In this document: in pieces, positions 35,105-43,242 of the stretch
Layout of the letters: the number at the start of each line of letters is the position of its first letter
Numbering within the stretch: the first letter of the stretch is position 1
Source: Cupriavidus sp. 2SB
GTDB taxonomy: Bacteria > Pseudomonadota > Gammaproteobacteria > Burkholderiales > Burkholderiaceae
Direction: 5' to 3'
Assembly (NCBI RefSeq): GCF_005503625.1
Contig: NZ_SCMX01000018.1
Span: 1-64,000, forward strand
DNA length: 64,000 nt
Program-made: the position numbers and the translations under genes
Notes under the pieces: model-generated
Told to the model about the DNA's origin: nothing
The model's database searches: none
The model's input: the letters and a program-made list of their open reading frames with translations, nothing else

Positions 35105-35524
35105 TCAGACGACCTGTATTTCCACGTCGATGTTGCCGCGCAAGGCTTTCGAGTACGGGCAGATCTGATGCGCGCGCGCCGCCAGGGAACGCGCAAGGTC
35201 GGTATCGATACCCGGCAGGGACACATTGAGGCGAGCCGCAAGCAGGAAAGCGTCGCCAGCGCGGCACAAATCGATTTCCGCTTCGACCGCCGCATCCGCA
35301 GGCAGGGTGATATCGGCAGCCTGCGCCGCCTTGCCGATCGCGCCGAGGAAACAGGCAGACCAGCCGGCACCCAGCAGTTGCTCTGGATTTGTGCCGGGAC
35401 CGTTGCTGCCCGGTCCGGAAAGCTCGACCGCGAGACGGTCATCGGAACTGCGGGAATGGCCGTTCCGACCTCCCGTCGTGCGGGTCTTGCCGGTGTAGAT
35501 CACGGTATCGATAGCTTGCGTCAT
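35105..35524 (-). CDS. ohr: Organic hydroperoxide resistance protein
   Basis: A 139-residue Ohr/OsmC-family thiol peroxidase. Both catalytic cysteines are in family context: GWSACFLGAIGKAA and AHQICPYSKALRGN. GTNPEQLLGAGWSACF is the Ohr hallmark. It reduces organic hydroperoxides using lipoylated proteins, which is of interest because a pyruvate dehydrogenase E1 gene lies in the same block. The ribosome-binding site is weak. No OhrR is obvious next to it, though a MarR gene lies at 37327. Confidence 0.93.
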   Translation of the reverse strand: MTQAIDTVIYTGKTRTTGGRNGHSRSSDDRLAVELSGPGSNGPGTNPEQLLGAGWSACFLGAIGKAAQAADITLPADAAVEAEIDLCRAGDAFLLAARLNVSLPGIDTDLARSLAARAHQICPYSKALRGNIDVEIQVV

Positions 35525-35603
35525 GAATTTCAGGGATGTCAGGAGTGTTCGCCACTTGTGGAATGCGACGGACCATGGTGGCGACACGGACCGCGCGAAG
35601 CGC

Positions 35604-36587
35604 TCAAGGACGGAAGGCGTCGCGGACTTCGTCGATGGTGTCGCCTGGACGCTGGAGGTGCGGGTAGTGGCCCGTGGCAGGCAACAACCGCAATGGCGCA
35701 GCGGTCCTGCGCGAGAACTCGACACCCATCTCCTTGTTGATATAGATGTCCTGTTCACCCCAGACAACACGCACCGGCGTTTTCAGCTTCGGCAGTTGCG
35801 CTTCCAGTACATGCTGGTCTCGCGTGAAGTGCGCGTAGTAGTGTGCAAACGCATCGGCGGACGAAAGGTGTCCGTTCTGCCAGCCGCGTGCCATGTCAGC
35901 CTGATACTCGGCATCGAGCGCATAGCGTTGCGCTTCTGGCAATCCGCGCGTGAATGCGTTCTTCAGAATCTCGTCGCGCGAGGCATTGAAGGCCCTTCGC
36001 ACGGCTTCGGCAGACGCTGGCTCCTTCAGCGCCTGCAGGCGCTCCTGCATATACTGCGGCCGGTCGAACGGTGCAAAATCCCCGACAACGATCATGCGGG
36101 CGATATCCGGCCGATCGACGGCAGCAAGCAGCGCTGGCAAGGCGCCGATATCGGTCGCGTAGATCACCAGGCGGCTACCGCCGATGCCTGTCGTGTCGAT
36201 GTAGCGCGTGAGGACCGTGGCGTAGTCGCGAGGCGCGTAGGCGAAACGCTCCACAGGCGGACGCGAAGATTCGCCGAATCCGGGCCAGTCGAAAGCATGA
36301 ACTTCGAAATCCCGGCCGAGCGTCCTGGCAATCGCTTTCCAGGCAAACATGGTCTCGGGAAAGCCGTGCAGGAAAAGCACGGTGCCCTTGGGCGCTGACG
36401 GCCGGACCACCATGTGTCGCAAACGCAGATCGGCACCCACGTCCACATTGCCGACTTCGAATGCGACTTCGGCAACGTCATGTGACGCAGCGATGGCGGT
36501 GGAGGCGCTGCTCATCAGCGCTGCCGACACAGCGGCAACAGTTGCCACCATGCTGGCTGACCGACGCATTGCTGATCTCTTACCCAT
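35604..36587 (-). CDS. Secreted alpha/beta hydrolase, epoxide hydrolase/dehalogenase-like
   Basis: A 327-residue protein. Residues 1-34 are a signal peptide rich in Ala and Ser. The mature part is an alpha/beta hydrolase: LFLHGFPETMFAWKAIA for the oxyanion loop, VIYATDIGALPAL for the nucleophile, VWGEQDIYI for the acid and TGHYPHLQRP for the His. The nucleophile is Asp, as in epoxide hydrolases and haloalkane dehalogenases. Start 36587 has GGAG upstream; six further residues to 36605 are rejected. A near-perfect palindrome lies at 36623. Lies upstream of ohr on the same strand. Confidence 0.9.
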   Translation of the reverse strand: MGKRSAMRRSASMVATVAAVSAALMSSASTAIAASHDVAEVAFEVGNVDVGADLRLRHMVVRPSAPKGTVLFLHGFPETMFAWKAIARTLGRDFEVHAFDWPGFGESSRPPVERFAYAPRDYATVLTRYIDTTGIGGSRLVIYATDIGALPALLAAVDRPDIARMIVVGDFAPFDRPQYMQERLQALKEPASAEAVRRAFNASRDEILKNAFTRGLPEAQRYALDAEYQADMARGWQNGHLSSADAFAHYYAHFTRDQHVLEAQLPKLKTPVRVVWGEQDIYINKEMGVEFSRRTAAPLRLLPATGHYPHLQRPGDTIDEVRDAFRP

Positions 36588-36622
36588 CTCCACTCCTCTT
36601 GGCACCAGGGAAGGTGCACGAT

Positions 36623-36640
36623 ATGTTGCATATGCAGCAT
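36623..36640. promoter_or_regulatory. 18-bp near-perfect palindrome upstream of the hydrolase gene
   Basis: ATGTTGCAT and ATGCAGCAT pair in 8 of 9 positions. It lies 36 bases before the hydrolase start, a fitting operator position. It differs from the other operators in the window; the MarR protein at 37327 is a candidate. Confidence 0.55.
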
Positions 36641-36809
36641 TAGAGCCAGCCGATGTATCTCTCCTGTAAGGGTGAGCCGGTCAAAACGTATCGTTATGTG
36701 TGCAGGAGTCAGACGGATACATGCCTGTACAAAAAGCCAGCGCGTCTACTATGGCTTCAAGGCATCATCGGCGCCCGTTGGAGTTGTTGTCCGTTTTCAG
36801 GAGTCAGAC

Positions 36810-37286
36810 ATGAGATCCCTCGCCCCCCTATTTGCTGTCGTTGTTCTCGCGGCCGTGCCGATCCATACCATCGCGCAGACTGCTGCCGACGCGATTCGTC
36901 CGCCGGCTGTCTTGCCACTGGATGCCGAGCCAGCGCCACGGATCGTGGCGTACTCAGCGTTGCCGGAACCACTCGCAAGAGGTGTCGTGATCGTGCAGTT
37001 CCGGACCGAGAATTTTCGTGTGATCCCGGTGTTCGGCAAGGGGGCTACGCAGGTCTCGCCGCGCGTCGGCCATCTGCATGTGACCGTTGACGATGGTCCG
37101 GCCACATGGGCACACACCAGCGAGGACCCCATCATCGTGGTGGGATTGCCGCCGGGACCGCATCGGGTGCGCCTGGAACTGGCCGACCCGACACACAAGA
37201 TTCTGGCCACGGAAACAGTTGCCGTGACCGTGCCCGATACACGGTCGCCGAACACTCACGCGGCACCGCCAGCACATCGGCACTGA
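36810..37286 (+). CDS. Secreted DUF6130-like protein
   Basis: A 158-residue protein with a signal peptide (1-23, ending HTIAQT). The conserved core reads VGHLHVTVDDGPATWAHTSEDPIIVVGLPPGPHRVRLELADPTHK, which I recognise as a DUF6130-type domain with an Ig/fibronectin-like look and several His. It ends in a His-rich tail (PPAHRH), which may bind metal. AGGAG before the ATG fixes the start at 36810. No enzymatic function is known to me. It precedes a MarR gene by 40 bases on the same strand. Confidence 0.75.
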   Translation: MRSLAPLFAVVVLAAVPIHTIAQTAADAIRPPAVLPLDAEPAPRIVAYSALPEPLARGVVIVQFRTENFRVIPVFGKGATQVSPRVGHLHVTVDDGPATWAHTSEDPIIVVGLPPGPHRVRLELADPTHKILATETVAVTVPDTRSPNTHAAPPAHRH

Positions 37287-37326
37287 GTACGGTACGCTGG
37301 CGGTACATCCCTGCGTCACACATGAC

Positions 37327-37791
37327 ATGACTTCCGGAAAACGTTCCCCGTCTGGCACCACAGGCGCCGATATCTTTCAGCACTGCGTGATGACGCGCGC
37401 CCGGCAAATCTCGCGCGTGCTGACCGCCACCTACGATCAGGCGTTGCGCCCATTCGGCATCAACGCCACGCAGTTCACGCTGCTGGTGCTTGTTCATGAA
37501 CTGGGGCCCATCAGCCGCGCTGATCTTGGACGACGGAATCATCACGATCGATCCACACTGACACGCAACCTGCAGCCCCTGCTGACGGAAGGATGGATTG
37601 CCGAGGACGTGGCAGAGGCCGCCGATGGCCGGTCGCGTCCGCTCTCAGTGACCCGCGCCGGAAAACTGGTGCTGAAGGACGCTGGGCCGGCGTGGGCAGA
37701 AGCACAGGCGATAGCTACAACGCTGATCGGAGCGGACGGCGTCAGGGCCATCATGGGGATTGCGGGAAAACTCCCGAGGCGACATGGATAA
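37327..37791 (+). CDS. MarR-family transcriptional regulator
   Basis: A 154-residue winged-helix regulator. The HTH reads ISRADLGRRNHHDRSTLTRNLQPLLTEGWIAED, with the wing AADGRSRPLSVTRAG. One Cys (residue 20) near the N-terminus in FQHCVMTRAR is placed as in OhrR-type thiol sensors. The downstream ohr and hydrolase genes on the other strand are possible targets. It follows the DUF6130-like gene and is convergent with the MFS gene at 37851. Confidence 0.9.
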   Translation: MTSGKRSPSGTTGADIFQHCVMTRARQISRVLTATYDQALRPFGINATQFTLLVLVHELGPISRADLGRRNHHDRSTLTRNLQPLLTEGWIAEDVAEAADGRSRPLSVTRAGKLVLKDAGPAWAEAQAIATTLIGADGVRAIMGIAGKLPRRHG

Positions 37792-37850
37792 CCCAATGCA
37801 GGATTGAAGCGCGTGCTGACGGCTCGCCCGCACCTTCGCGTCGTCAGCCG

Positions 37851-39107
37851 TCAAGCATTGTTCGCTGCGTGGATCGGCTCGGCTGGCCGGGCGAGCGTCG
37901 TAGAGAGAAACCCGGTTAGCACGACGCAGCCCGCCAGCGTTCCCATCAATACGAAGGCCCACCGAACCCCCAGATACTCCGCCAGCGGTCCCGCAATCAG
38001 AAGTCCCACAGGTGCAGCCATTCCCATCACCATGTTGAGCAGGGACAGCACCCGGCCTTGAAGAGCATTTGGCACTCTGGTCTGCAGGAGCACGACAAAA
38101 GGACCATCGCCCGCCGCGAACGCCAGTCCGCTCACTGTCCACCAGAATACAGCCGGCCAGAACAACGTAGCGGGGGTAAGGGCCGTCAGCGCCAGCGTGA
38201 AACACGACACGGCAAACCCGAGGATTACCCATCGCACAGGATTGCGGGGAGCCAGCGCGGCAACGGCGATGCCTCCCAGCACCATGCCAGCGCCGGTCAT
38301 TCCTTCCATGATGGCCACTTCGGCAATGCCGCCTGCAAAGTGCTCCTTCACGAGAAGCGGCACCATCGTGTAAGTCGGCATGACGATGAGCGTGACGCCC
38401 GCCAGCAGGAAGTACAACCATCGAAGGGTGGCATCGCGCCATACGATACGGACGCCACCCAGAAAGTCGGCAAACAACGTGGCCCGTTGAGGCGCTCTCC
38501 CCTGCGGTATCTTGAACACGAGCAGAGGCAGCACACCGAGCACCGCTGTCACGGCATCAATGGCGAGCGCCCACCCGAAAGGCATGATGCTCATCGCCAA
38601 AGCGCCTAACGGGGCGGCCGCCACAAGGATCACGCCTTGCAGTGCCTGATTGAACCCTGCGGCGCGCGGCAAGAAGCTGGCTGGCACCAGGAGCGGCGTG
38701 CTTGCAGCAAGCGCGGGCGACTGGAACGCCTGCATCGCGCTGCGAATCGCCATCATCGTGTACACGTGCCACAACTGTTCGTCGCCACTCAGGAACAGGG
38801 CGATCAGCACGAGCATGCAGGCCGCGCTGATGAGGTCGGATGCGACCATGAGCGCGCGCCGGCTGAAGCGGTCTGCAAGAATGCCACCCACTGGAGAGAG
38901 CAGCGCCTGGGGAAGCAAAGCCGCCAGGCCCGCAGTGGACAGTGCCGCCGCACTGCCCGTCGTATCGGCAATCCACCAGAGCAGGACAAACTGGCTAAGC
39001 GCAGACCCGATCAGAGAGAACGCCTGACCGGCGAAGACACTCCAGTAACGCAGCTTCCACGCTGCCTGCCCATGCGTTTGTGTAGTTGACAAGGCCAATA
39101 CGTCCAA
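37851..39107 (-). CDS. MFS exporter (EntS/MFS_3-like)
   Basis: A 418-residue membrane protein with about 12 helices. GLAALLPQALLSPVGGILADRFSRRALMVASDL is the typical loop 2-3 region and PNALQGRVLSLLNMVMGMAAPVG a later family block. The MFS_3 group exports siderophores, macrolides or other drugs. No ATG exists near the N-terminus; a TTG at 39107 is the best start, about 25 residues before the first helix. The substrate is unknown. Confidence 0.87.
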   Translation of the reverse strand: MDVLALSTTQTHGQAAWKLRYWSVFAGQAFSLIGSALSQFVLLWWIADTTGSAAALSTAGLAALLPQALLSPVGGILADRFSRRALMVASDLISAACMLVLIALFLSGDEQLWHVYTMMAIRSAMQAFQSPALAASTPLLVPASFLPRAAGFNQALQGVILVAAAPLGALAMSIMPFGWALAIDAVTAVLGVLPLLVFKIPQGRAPQRATLFADFLGGVRIVWRDATLRWLYFLLAGVTLIVMPTYTMVPLLVKEHFAGGIAEVAIMEGMTGAGMVLGGIAVAALAPRNPVRWVILGFAVSCFTLALTALTPATLFWPAVFWWTVSGLAFAAGDGPFVVLLQTRVPNALQGRVLSLLNMVMGMAAPVGLLIAGPLAEYLGVRWAFVLMGTLAGCVVLTGFLSTTLARPAEPIHAANNA

Positions 39108-39215
39108 TGCTTGCTTGAACGCGAGATTCTCTCTGATGGCCTTCCGGCTTCAGTGGAGACGGGATGGAGATTTCGTGGAGGCGCAAAGCGCCCCAAGGCA
39201 CACGGCAACGCCACG

Positions 39216-40289
39216 TCATGCGCGGGACGGCAACGCTTGTGGCCAGCGCATTTCAAAAGCGCAGCCTCCGCCTGCGGGCAATTCGCAGATAACGGTTCCT
39301 GAATGCGCATGGGCGATAGCCGCCACCACCGCCAGGCCGAGGCCACTGCCGCTGCGGTGCGCTGTGCGCGCCACCCCGGCACGGCGGAAGGCAGAGAAAA
39401 CATGTGCCGCCTGCTCCTGTGGAATACCTGGACCATGATCGCGAACACGAAGATGGCAAGTGCCATCCTGAACAAACGCCTCAATCTGCACGATACCCGG
39501 GCCGGCATACCGGCGCGCGTTATCCAGCAATGCCAGGAGTGCCTGACGAATCCGAAGGGGATCGCCAAGAACGGACGGCGCCGTCACTTTCACCACGGGC
39601 ACCTGATCCGCAGATGCCAACTCGTTGCCGAAGAACTCCAGGACCTCGCCAATCTCCGCCTGCAAGTCCATATCCTGCACATGAAGATCGAGATGGCCAC
39701 TCTCCGCCAGGCTGATCACACACAGATCCTCGATCATGCGCGAGAGTCCCTCCACATGCGTGAGCAGACCACGGAACAAGGCTTCAGTCGGTGGGAACAC
39801 ACCCTCGGCAAGTCCTTGCAGTCGGCCCCGCAGAACGGTGACCGGTGTCCGAAGCTCATGCGCCATTGCGGCGCTCCAGAATGTCTGCTCTTCGGTAACC
39901 CGCTGCAGCCTGGCCGCCAACGCATTGAAATCGTCGGCCAGCGAAGCCGCCTCTCCGAGAGACCGATCACCCGCAACGGCTCTCGCGGCAAGATCGCCAC
40001 GGGAGACCCTTCGCATGCTGTCGGCCACGGAGTTCAATGGGACCAGGATCTTGCGCGCCAGCTTCCTTGCCACCGCCATGGCAACCACCGCGCCGAACAG
40101 GAACGTTGCACCCAGCCAGACCCATTCCGGACCACTGGGCAGGACAGCCGTCTCATCCACCCGCTCGGGCCAATACGTCATCATGACGTAGTAGAAGATG
40201 TAAGACGTGGACACGACGACGAATGTCATCCCCAGCGAGACCGCTGTCATCCACAGAGATATCTTCCGACCCAATCCGACGAGCTTCAC
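39216..40289 (-). CDS. Membrane sensor histidine kinase (OmpR-type partner)
   Basis: A 357-residue kinase. Two membrane segments (about 12-35 and 57-75) flank a short ~20-residue periplasmic loop. HAMP (about 80-130), HisKA with AMAHELRTPVTVLRG, and HATPase with DHGPGIP and GSGLGLAVV follow. The GTG start directly follows the TGA of the response regulator gene, so they are coupled. The short loop suggests it senses the membrane or a partner protein. The regulator encoded upstream is damaged (see 40290), so the kinase may have lost its native output. Confidence 0.92.
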   Translation of the reverse strand: MKLVGLGRKISLWMTAVSLGMTFVVVSTSYIFYYVMMTYWPERVDETAVLPSGPEWVWLGATFLFGAVVAMAVARKLARKILVPLNSVADSMRRVSRGDLAARAVAGDRSLGEAASLADDFNALAARLQRVTEEQTFWSAAMAHELRTPVTVLRGRLQGLAEGVFPPTEALFRGLLTHVEGLSRMIEDLCVISLAESGHLDLHVQDMDLQAEIGEVLEFFGNELASADQVPVVKVTAPSVLGDPLRIRQALLALLDNARRYAGPGIVQIEAFVQDGTCHLRVRDHGPGIPQEQAAHVFSAFRRAGVARTAHRSGSGLGLAVVAAIAHAHSGTVICELPAGGGCAFEMRWPQALPSRA

Positions 40290-40904
40290 TCAGAGCTCCA
40301 GCAACCGGTAACCGACGCCGCGCACGCCCGTGGGAACGCCACTCACGCCACACTCTTCCAATTTTTTCCGCAGCTTGCTGACATGGCTGTCAACCGTTCG
40401 CTCCAGCGCATCGCCTTCGGGCAAGCATGTGGAAAGCAGTTCTGCCCGACTGAACACCCGTTTCGGATACCTGGCAAGCTGCGCAAGGATCCTGTACTCG
40501 GTGAGCGTGAGACTCAGTACATGCCGCGCGTTGCCCGATTGGACAACGGCTTCATGCTGATCGAGATCGATCTCGAACGGCGGAACGCGCAGCACCCGGC
40601 TCGTCTCCGTCTCGGACGCCGTCCTGGCTCGACGCAACACAGCCTGCACCCGGGCGACCACCTCGGCCGGATTGAATGGCTTGACCACGTAGTCATCCGC
40701 ACCGATGCGCAGACCCATGAGCTTGTCGATATCCTGGTCGAGCGCAGTGAGCATGATCACCGGCGTACTGCCCCGATGGCGTAGCTCGGAGAGGACCTGC
40801 CATCCGTCTGCCAACGGCATCTGTACATCGAGGAGCACCAGATCCGGCTTCAGGGACAGGTGGAGATCCAGTGCGCGTCGGCCGTGGAAGAATTCAGTCT
40901 CTAA
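40290..40904 (-). pseudogene. OmpR-type response regulator lacking the start of its receiver domain
   Basis: The frame encodes most of an OmpR/PhoB regulator: the phosphoacceptor loop VLLDVQMPLADGW, TALDQD, VVKPFNPAEV and a full winged helix (LSLTLTEYRILAQLARYPKRVFSRAELL to RGVGYRLLEL). Only about 23 residues precede the phosphoacceptor Asp instead of about 50. The first strand and the acidic pocket are absent. No ATG, GTG or TTG lies in frame near the break, and the sequence upstream is the 3' end of a cupin gene in another frame. It looks 5'-truncated by a rearrangement. The DNA-binding domain is intact. Confidence 0.7.
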
Positions 40905-41262
40905 GCAAAGTTGCTTGACTGTCCATCCAGTCAAGCCGGGGTGGATGAAACAGGTCGTACTCCAGCGTATCCTCCAACACTTCCGCGCGATGCGGAACAT
41001 CAGGGGGAATAATGATGATCTCGCCTGCGGCCACGCGCGTGCCGGCAATATCGCCCTCTCCACACCAGAAGTGCATGGCACCCGCAACGACAAACGTAAA
41101 CTGCTCGTTTGGGTGGGAATGCATGGGAACGAGGTCCCCTTTTCTCAAACGAACCTGCCCGACCATCATGGTCTCGGATGCAATGTATCGGCGCTCTATC
41201 CCGCCTAGAATGATTTCGGCAGGTCGGTCGCTCCAGCGGTAATGCTTCGCAGTCTGGGTCAA
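40894..41262 (-). CDS. Small cytoplasmic cupin protein
   Basis: A 122-residue single cupin. The motif reads VRLRKGDLVPMHSHPNEQFTFVVAGAMHFW, then VAAGEIIIIPPDVPHRAEV, giving HxH, Gln/Glu and distal His ligands. A TTG start at 41262 is favoured because AGGGAG lies eight bases upstream and the family homology begins at once; there is no suitable ATG. It ends in RLDWMDSQATLLRD and its 3' end adjoins the truncated response regulator frame. The role is unknown. Confidence 0.82.
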   Translation of the reverse strand: MTQTAKHYRWSDRPAEIILGGIERRYIASETMMVGQVRLRKGDLVPMHSHPNEQFTFVVAGAMHFWCGEGDIAGTRVAAGEIIIIPPDVPHRAEVLEDTLEYDLFHPPRLDWMDSQATLLRD

Positions 41263-41365
41263 AAGTCGACTCCCTGTATCGGTAACTTGATGGTCTGCCG
41301 GCAGCGGATCTCACCGCCTAGTGTAGATGACCACTCGCGGTGACGATCGAGGCCTGAGAGGAACA

Positions 41366-41998
41366 CTATATGTGGACGACATGCATCGACGGATAAGCCA
41401 ATCCTTCCTGCCGCCGTCGCAGCCGGCCGCTGGGGACTGCCGCCAGGCTGCGCGCCGCATCGATTGTCACGCCGAATCGATCATAGAAGACCGCTTCCAC
41501 GTCACTCGCAGGGGGCCAGCCCACGCGGCGCAGCAGCTTCCATAGTGGTTCGCCTCCTTGAAGGAGGCCGAACAGCAGGCACATTAATCGTTGATTGCGA
41601 CAGATTTCCGTGAGGGCGGCCCCTTCGGAGAACAGTGTTCTCCGAATCCTCAACTCTGGAAGGCCAGTCAACGCCGAGAAAGTCGCCGCCGACCAGGTCT
41701 TCGCCGGTTCAAAGAACACATGGCGGGCGAGCCGCTCTCCAAGTGGTCCGCGCTCAACGAGGTGAACAGGCGTTGACATGTCGAGCGTACTTTGGGCCGC
41801 GCGACACGCCCTGCCCTCCAGATGGAGATCGACCGACTGGAATGCCGGCACGATGAACCCCGCGCCCGCGTGCAGGCGGCGTTCGAAGCCGCGGTATGTC
41901 ACCAGAAGCCCGCCCTCCAAGCAAGTGATTGCCATGGGGGCAACCGGAAGCAGCCGCCGCAGCACCATGTGAGATTGAGCACTCAGATGAATCAGCAT
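41366..41998 (-). CDS. Divergent AraC-type regulator
   Basis: A 210-residue protein. The N-terminal half (1-110) has a cupin-like pattern (MAITCLEGGLLVTYRGF, HAGAGFIVPAF). The C-terminal half resembles an AraC double HTH: TFSALTGLPELRIRRTLFSEG, then LLRRVGWPPASDVEAVFYDRFGVT. The second HTH is weak, so DNA binding may be altered. Start 41998 has GGGAGAGG upstream. It lies 47 bases downstream of the acyl-CoA dehydrogenase gene on the same strand, so it may be the last gene of operon A and regulate it. Confidence 0.65.
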   Translation of the reverse strand: MLIHLSAQSHMVLRRLLPVAPMAITCLEGGLLVTYRGFERRLHAGAGFIVPAFQSVDLHLEGRACRAAQSTLDMSTPVHLVERGPLGERLARHVFFEPAKTWSAATFSALTGLPELRIRRTLFSEGAALTEICRNQRLMCLLFGLLQGGEPLWKLLRRVGWPPASDVEAVFYDRFGVTIDAARSLAAVPSGRLRRRQEGLAYPSMHVVHI

Positions 41999-42045
41999 GA
42001 CTGACCTCTCCCTCCCCGGGCAACACAAGCCAAACTGACCCGGAA

Positions 42046-43203
42046 CTAGTTGTTCTGCGCGTCGCGGACCATGTTCCTTGCGATGATGACCTGTTGAATT
42101 TGCGTCGTCCCTTCATAGAGGCGAAAGAGTCTGACGTCACGATAGAAGCGCTCGATGCCAAACTCCGTCATGTATCCCGAGCCCCCAAGGATCTGAACCG
42201 CGCGATCGGTCACACGGCCTACCATTTCGGTTGCGAACATCTTGCAGCAGGATGCCTCGGTGGATACGTTCAGCCCGTCATCGCGCCGGCGAGCCGCATC
42301 CAGAACCATGCATTCGGCCGCATAGAGTTCCGCCTGACTGTCCGCGAGCATGGCCTGAATCAACTGAAACTCGCAGATGGCTTGGCCAAACTGCTTGCGT
42401 TCCATGGCGTACTGCAGTGCATCGCGCAGGACACGTTTTGCGACCCCAACGCTCACTGCGGCGATATGCAAGCGCCCCTTGTCCAGGACCTTCATCGCCG
42501 TCTTGAATCCCTGCCCCTCTTTCAGCCCAATCAGGTTGCCCACCGGCACGCGGACGTTCTCGAAGATGACATCGCAGGTGTGAGCCCCTTTCTGGCCCAT
42601 CTTCACATCGCGCTTACCGAAACTGATGCCTGGACTCTTGGCGTCGACAATAAACGCCGAAACGCCGGCCGACCCCTTGATAGAAGTGTCGGTGCGTGCC
42701 ATCAAGGTGAACATGCCTGCCTGCGGAGCGTTTGTGATAAACCGCTTGGTGCCGTTGACCACATACTCGTCGCCATCCCGGAGGGCGGTTGTTCGTAACG
42801 ACCCGGCATCGGAGCCGGCCTCAGGCTCAGTGAGCGCGAAGGATGCCAGGATCTCTCCCGTGGCCAGACGCGGCAGCCATGCCGCCTGCTGCTCGGGCGT
42901 CCCGTCCATGAGAATGCCCTGAGAACCGATTCCGACCGTCGTGCCAAGTAGCGACCGAAAAGCGGGTGACGTTTGACAGAGTTCCATTACCACGCGGACT
43001 TCCTCCTCCATCGTCAGTTCCAATCCTCCGAATCGCTGCGGAATCGTCATGCCGAAGAGACCCATGTCACGCATGTCTTGCGCGATGTCCGGAGGAATTT
43101 CGTCGGTCTCGGCCACAACCGCTTCGGCCGGCACCAACCGGTCCCTGACAAACCGCCGTACGCTATCGAGGAATGCCTCAAGAATTTCGTTATCGCGAAT
43201 CAT
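42046..43203 (-). CDS. Acyl-CoA dehydrogenase
   Basis: A 385-residue FAD enzyme of the acyl-CoA dehydrogenase family that introduces the 2,3-double bond. ASFALTEPEAGSDAGS and VNGTKRFITNAPQAG form the FAD and substrate region; the catalytic Glu364 is in RLYEGTTQIQQ. ILGGSGYMTEFGIERFYRDVR is the family signature. It is the fifth gene of operon A, after the thiolase (39-base gap). With the CoA ligase, hydratase, SDR and thiolase it forms a complete beta-oxidation round. Chain preference is not evident. Confidence 0.93.
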   Translation of the reverse strand: MIRDNEILEAFLDSVRRFVRDRLVPAEAVVAETDEIPPDIAQDMRDMGLFGMTIPQRFGGLELTMEEEVRVVMELCQTSPAFRSLLGTTVGIGSQGILMDGTPEQQAAWLPRLATGEILASFALTEPEAGSDAGSLRTTALRDGDEYVVNGTKRFITNAPQAGMFTLMARTDTSIKGSAGVSAFIVDAKSPGISFGKRDVKMGQKGAHTCDVIFENVRVPVGNLIGLKEGQGFKTAMKVLDKGRLHIAAVSVGVAKRVLRDALQYAMERKQFGQAICEFQLIQAMLADSQAELYAAECMVLDAARRRDDGLNVSTEASCCKMFATEMVGRVTDRAVQILGGSGYMTEFGIERFYRDVRLFRLYEGTTQIQQVIIARNMVRDAQNN

Positions 43204-43242
43204 TTTTCTGTCCTGAATTCGAATTGCCTAGCTGTCGATTGC

